Shown one piece after another: positions 60,620 through 64,000 of a DNA stretch of 64,000 nt. Below the pieces are notes generated by a model. It ran no database searches. It saw nothing but the letters and a program-made list of their open reading frames with translations, and was not told the origin of the DNA. The position numbers and the translations under genes are program-made. The DNA is from an uncultured Muribaculaceae bacterium. Lineage in GTDB: Bacteria > Bacteroidota > Bacteroidia > Bacteroidales > Muribaculaceae. The stretch lies in the NCBI GenBank assembly GCA_910586975.1, contig CAJUKX010000003.1, forward strand, positions 62,001-126,000, in the 5' to 3' direction. How positions within the stretch are numbered: the first letter of the stretch is position 1; every line of letters starts with the position of its first letter.

Positions 60620-61708
60620 TTAATCTTTTGTTATATAGGGAGTGCCGTCGGCGTCAAACTTGATGGGGAGCCACAGATGACGCGAGTCGGCCAGATTTTT
60701 GGGATTCCACATATCGGCCATGAATGTGTAGCGGTCGCCGAAGTGGGCCACGGCAGTGCTTTGCGAGTCGAAAGTGGTCTTGGCACCCTCGCCGCGGCAG
60801 GGGTTGGGCAGCTGTGTCCAGTCGCCCATGATGTTATCGGCCTTCATCAGTCGGGCCTCGTTGGGAGCCCAGCCCGTGCAGCCCGAAGTTATCATCCAGT
60901 ATGTGCCGTTGTGCTTGAACAGAGCCGGAGCCTCGTTGTGGCCGCCGGGGAATATGCGTATGTAGCGGCCGGTATGGCGGGTGTATGTAGAGTCGAGTTC
61001 GGCTATGTTGAGTGTAAGATTTTCCTCAGACGAATACACATGGTATGCCTTGCCGTCATCGTCGACAAACACTGTCATGTCGCGGGCCATCTGGCCCCCG
61101 TCGAGGTCGCGTACAGTGAACATTCCCTTTTCAACGGCCTTGCGCCACTCGGGTGTCCACCATTCCATATCTTTTGGCCACTGTATTTTGCGGTATTCCT
61201 CGGGCAGATTCTCGGGGTAGATACCGGGATTGATGCGGCCTGAGTTGAGGTGGACAAACGGACCGGTGGGCGAGTCAGACACAGCCACGCCCGAGTATGC
61301 CGAGCCATAGCCCACACCCTTCAGCTCGTGGTGGAACCACATTACAAACTTGCCGGTGGCGGGATTGTAGACCACCTTGGGACGTTCGATGATGCAACCG
61401 CGTTCGAGTGGTGCGCCCACCGAGTCGGTCACTGCCAGCACTATGCCTTTGTTATCCCAATTCTTAAGGTCGGTCGACGTGTAACAAGCCACGCCCTTCT
61501 GTCCCTTGCCGGGAGTGCCGTCGCCACGGTTCTCGCCATACCAGTAGTATGTGCCGTCGTGCAGCAGTATGGCACCGCCGTGGGCATTGATGTGCTTGCC
61601 GTCAGAGGCAATGAACGGTTCGCCTTTAACGGTAGGCATCACCGGTTCTGCGGCCCTGCTCGTCATTGCGGCCGCCAATAACAATACAAGTGTTATGAAC
61701 TTTCTCAT
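60620..61708 (-). CDS. GH43-family enzyme, subfamily 24/34-like galactanase
   Basis: 362 residues with a signal peptide (MRKFITLVLLLAAAMTSRA). The five-bladed propeller pattern includes INAHGGAILLHDGTYYWYGENR, RPKVVYNPATGKFVMWFHHE, ARDMTVFVDDDGKAYHVYSSE and SGCTGWAPNEARLM. The usual GH43 base Asp near the first blade is replaced here by the HGG segment, as in the exo-beta-1,3-galactanase-like subfamily, so catalysis may differ from other GH43. The likely target is the beta-1,3-galactan backbone of arabinogalactan or a related galactoside. It lies 8 nt after the HTCS stop codon, so it is cotranscribed with the regulator. Confidence 0.85.
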   Translation of the reverse strand: MRKFITLVLLLAAAMTSRAAEPVMPTVKGEPFIASDGKHINAHGGAILLHDGTYYWYGENRGDGTPGKGQKGVACYTSTDLKNWDNKGIVLAVTDSVGAPLERGCIIERPKVVYNPATGKFVMWFHHELKGVGYGSAYSGVAVSDSPTGPFVHLNSGRINPGIYPENLPEEYRKIQWPKDMEWWTPEWRKAVEKGMFTVRDLDGGQMARDMTVFVDDDGKAYHVYSSEENLTLNIAELDSTYTRHTGRYIRIFPGGHNEAPALFKHNGTYWMITSGCTGWAPNEARLMKADNIMGDWTQLPNPCRGEGAKTTFDSQSTAVAHFGDRYTFMADMWNPKNLADSRHLWLPIKFDADGTPYITKD

Positions 61709-61716
61709 TGATTGAT

Positions 61717-64000
61717 TTATTTGTTTTTTTGGGCCGCGACGTATTCCGACGCCGTCATGCCGAATTCTTTCTTAAATGCCTTTGCAAATGATGAATGCGA
61801 GCCGAAACCTGTCTGGAATGCGATATCGGTGATATTGAGACCTGAATTCACCAGCATCTCGGCTGCACGTCCGAGCCTTACCCGGCGTATATACTCGTTT
61901 GTCGACACTCCCACGATCGCCATTATCTTGCGGTAGAGCGTTGAACTGCTCATGCACATCTTGTCGGCAAGGAAAGCTACACCCAGCTCTTCGTACGACA
62001 GATTTTCGTCGATAATGGCGCGAATTTTGTCTATAAATTCGCGATCGAGGGAGTTTAGTGTCTGTGATACATCTTCGTTTTCTTCCATTGGTTCTTTAGA
62101 GGGTTCGTCAGAGCCCTGATTTATAACTGATTTAGCCTCGGAGAGCAGTGCGGCGGCTATGCGGCGGCGCGCTCTCAGCAGGTTATTGATTCTATTTACC
62201 AGAAGTTTGGCGCTGAAGGGCTTGGTAAGATATGAATCGGCTCCCGACTCATAACCTTCTTCCTTGTCGCGCAAAGAGTCTTTGGCTGTGAGGAGAATCA
62301 CCGGTATATGGCTGGTGAGTATATCCTCCTTGATGGCACGGCACATCTCTATACCATCCATCTCGGGCATCATTATATCGCTGATAACGATATCGGGATG
62401 CTTGGTTTGCACGGCATGCAGGCCTTCGAGACCGTTCTTGGCTGTAAGCACCTCGAAATCATCAGAAAGCGTACGTGTTATATATTCGCGTATATCCACA
62501 TTATCTTCCACCACAAGCAGTTTGAGACGGCGGTCGGTGGCAGCTTCGGCATCGGTCTGAGGTTCTGTGCTTTTCTTGCTCATATCTTCAACGCCGTGCA
62601 AGGCCTCGGGATAGATATTGTCGGTGAGCAGCGACAGGGTGAATGTCGATCCGCGGCCTTCTTCCGACTCCACTTCTATGGTTGCCTGGTGCAGGTCGGC
62701 CAGACTCTTTACAAGGGCAAGGCCTATTCCGGTGCCTGAGGCCTGATGCGCCCCGTTCACCTGATAGTAACGGTCAAATATATGCTCAAGTCCTTCTTTG
62801 GCAATACCGTAGCCGGTATCTTCCACCTTTATGTTGCTGTGGCGCACGCCCTCGGCATCGGTCACGGTGTGGTACGACAGGGTGATACAGCCCTTGGAGG
62901 TGTACTTCACGGCATTGCTCAGCAGATTGTTGAGTATTATGGTTATCATTTCAGAATCGAAGTAGATGGGTTCGTCATTGCCTTCGATGTCCATGATAAA
63001 CTCTACATCGGGGTTGCGGTTAAGTTCCTTGAACCGCAGGCCTATCTCGCGTATATAGTTGCTGAGCAGGCCTTTCTTCACCATCAGGCGGCGGTTTTGA
63101 GTCTCGGTTTTGCGGAACTCGAGTATGCCGTTGATCAATCCGAGCAGCGAGTTTGAGCTGTCGCGTATCATCTGCAGCTTGTATGAATACTGCTTGGGCA
63201 TGGCCGGGTCGCTCACCAGGTCTTCGAGCGGGCCGAGGATAAGGGTGAGCGGTGTGCGCAGCTCGTGTGTGATATTGGTGTAGAAACGCAGGCGCTCTTC
63301 ATTGAGCTGCTGACGGTTGGCATTATCCGCCACTTCGCCGGCCAGGCGCTGCTTCATCTCCACACGTCGCTTGTATGAGCGCGCTATCATGAAAATCAAC
63401 AACAGAGCCACTATGGCGTATATTGTCTTTGCCCACCATGTCAGATAATACGGCGGGGCTATCTCAAGGCGCAAAATGGTTTTGGGTTCACTCCAGTTGG
63501 TACCTTTATGACGCTGGCGCACCCTGAAGTTGTACTTGCCGGGGGGCAGGTTGCGGTACAGGGCAACGTTCTCGCCCGAGGTTTCGGTCCACACGTCGTC
63601 AACGCCTTCCATATTGTAGGCGAAGTCGGTGCGTTGGGCCATGGCATGGTCGAGCACGTTGAATGTAATGCGGAAAGTGTTCTGGTCGTATGGCAGCTTG
63701 ATCTTGTCGGATGCGGGATGCACGTCCACCTCCGTTTCTTTCTTCTTGCGCTCGGTCAGTACGGTAAATGCCGTCAGGGCTATGGCCGGCTCGGCAATGG
63801 TCGCCTCTATACTCTTGGGATTAAGCGAGATAAGGCCGTTGTTTGATGCAAAATATATGCGGCCGTCATTGCCTACCGCCGACCCGCGCTCGAAGAAGGT
63901 GTTGAGCGGAATCTCATTTGTATCGTGGTAAAACGACAGTTCTTCCGTCTTCACATTATAATGAGCTATACCCTTGTTGGTGCTGACCCATATATTGTGG
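61717..64000 (-). CDS. Hybrid two-component regulator HTCS (N-terminus beyond window)
   Basis: The frame is open to the right edge, so the N-terminal propeller sensor is incomplete; 760 residues are seen. Numbered from the GTG at 63954: propeller end and Y_Y_Y domain (to about 165), one membrane span (about 174-192), HisKA with His230 in NITHELRTP, HATPase (NNLLSNAVKYT, DTGYGIAKE, GTGIGLALVKSL), receiver with Asp526 in VISDIMMPEMDG and Lys578 in LTKPF, and AraC HTH at the end (about 655-740). HTCS proteins bind oligosaccharides in the periplasm and switch on glycan-utilisation genes. It is 8 nt from the GH43 gene and probably controls this locus. Confidence 0.95.
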   Translation of the reverse strand, partial: HNIWVSTNKGIAHYNVKTEELSFYHDTNEIPLNTFFERGSAVGNDGRIYFASNNGLISLNPKSIEATIAEPAIALTAFTVLTERKKKETEVDVHPASDKIKLPYDQNTFRITFNVLDHAMAQRTDFAYNMEGVDDVWTETSGENVALYRNLPPGKYNFRVRQRHKGTNWSEPKTILRLEIAPPYYLTWWAKTIYAIVALLLIFMIARSYKRRVEMKQRLAGEVADNANRQQLNEERLRFYTNITHELRTPLTLILGPLEDLVSDPAMPKQYSYKLQMIRDSSNSLLGLINGILEFRKTETQNRRLMVKKGLLSNYIREIGLRFKELNRNPDVEFIMDIEGNDEPIYFDSEMITIILNNLLSNAVKYTSKGCITLSYHTVTDAEGVRHSNIKVEDTGYGIAKEGLEHIFDRYYQVNGAHQASGTGIGLALVKSLADLHQATIEVESEEGRGSTFTLSLLTDNIYPEALHGVEDMSKKSTEPQTDAEAATDRRLKLLVVEDNVDIREYITRTLSDDFEVLTAKNGLEGLHAVQTKHPDIVISDIMMPEMDGIEMCRAIKEDILTSHIPVILLTAKDSLRDKEEGYESGADSYLTKPFSAKLLVNRINNLLRARRRIAAALLSEAKSVINQGSDEPSKEPMEENEDVSQTLNSLDREFIDKIRAIIDENLSYEELGVAFLADKMCMSSSTLYRKIMAIVGVSTNEYIRRVRLGRAAEMLVNSGLNITDIAFQTGFGSHSSFAKAFKKEFGMTASEYVAAQKNK

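Noticed and set aside
47469..64000. Many long open frames on the plus strand opposite the carbohydrate genes (for example 731 codons at 58328-60523)
   Set aside because: They mirror the codon structure of strong minus-strand genes with signal peptides and catalytic motifs, and the plus-strand products show no family features.

Overview
The window looks like the chromosome of a gut Bacteroidales bacterium, most likely a Muribaculaceae-type genus. The evidence is Bacteroidota-style promoters (TAnnTTTG -7 boxes, some with a TTTG -33 box about 20 nt upstream), TonB-linked outer-membrane receptors, GLPGLI and DUF6108/DUF6175-like proteins, a hybrid two-component regulator (HTCS) and a plant-glycan degradation locus. 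The species assignment is inference. I saw no rRNA, tRNA, CRISPR array or prophage.

Layout. 1-1.4 kb: end of a NIF3-like gene and a zinc-ribbon coiled-coil protein. 1.4-8.3 kb: a membrane TPR/HTH regulator, two small exported proteins, twin GLPGLI proteins and a TonB-receptor-like barrel. 8.3-13.8 kb: TPR protein, small protein, lipoprotein and ClpB on the minus strand. 13.9-19.5 kb: DUF5106-like protein, MnmA, bifunctional nuclease, nucleoside permease, RsmE and KdsA. 19.6-23.7 kb: LysE exporter, transglutaminase, NlpC/P60 peptidase and a dipeptide epimerase, a probable murein-peptide salvage cluster. 23.8-24.6 kb: an AbiEi-like antitoxin without a recognisable toxin. 24.8-27.7 kb: a large outer-membrane barrel protein. 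28.0-33.1 kb: a tight six-gene operon of exported proteins whose segments resemble CsgG/FlgT/LPP20-type envelope factors; this is the best candidate for an undescribed system. 33.2-36.6 kb: rpmH, a 210-bp MITE-like element and uvrA. 36.6-40.5 kb: an ATPase gene remnant, threonine dehydratase, S1/P1 nuclease and a short malic enzyme. 40.6-43.8 kb: an ECF sigma/anti-sigma operon with a DUF6108 protein and two barrel-like proteins. 43.9-47.4 kb: an ArnT-like glycosyltransferase and an SLC13 permease.

47.5-64.0 kb, minus strand: a carbohydrate locus with a rhamnogalacturonan-lyase-like protein, GH51, GH2, GH105-GH154, GH43 and an HTCS, suited to pectin rhamnogalacturonan-I side chains or arabinogalactan. 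Two other genes are interleaved: a DAHP synthase/chorismate mutase and an aldo/keto reductase. No SusC/SusD pair is visible; it may lie beyond the right edge. Terminators at 52009 and 58229 split the locus into HTCS-GH43-GH105, GH2-GH51-aldo/keto reductase, and DAHP synthase-lyase units.

Several short palindromes flanked by TTA, plus the 210-bp element before uvrA, share the terminal motif GAGTGTG...CACACTC or a relative of it. They look like relics of one family of small non-autonomous transposable elements.
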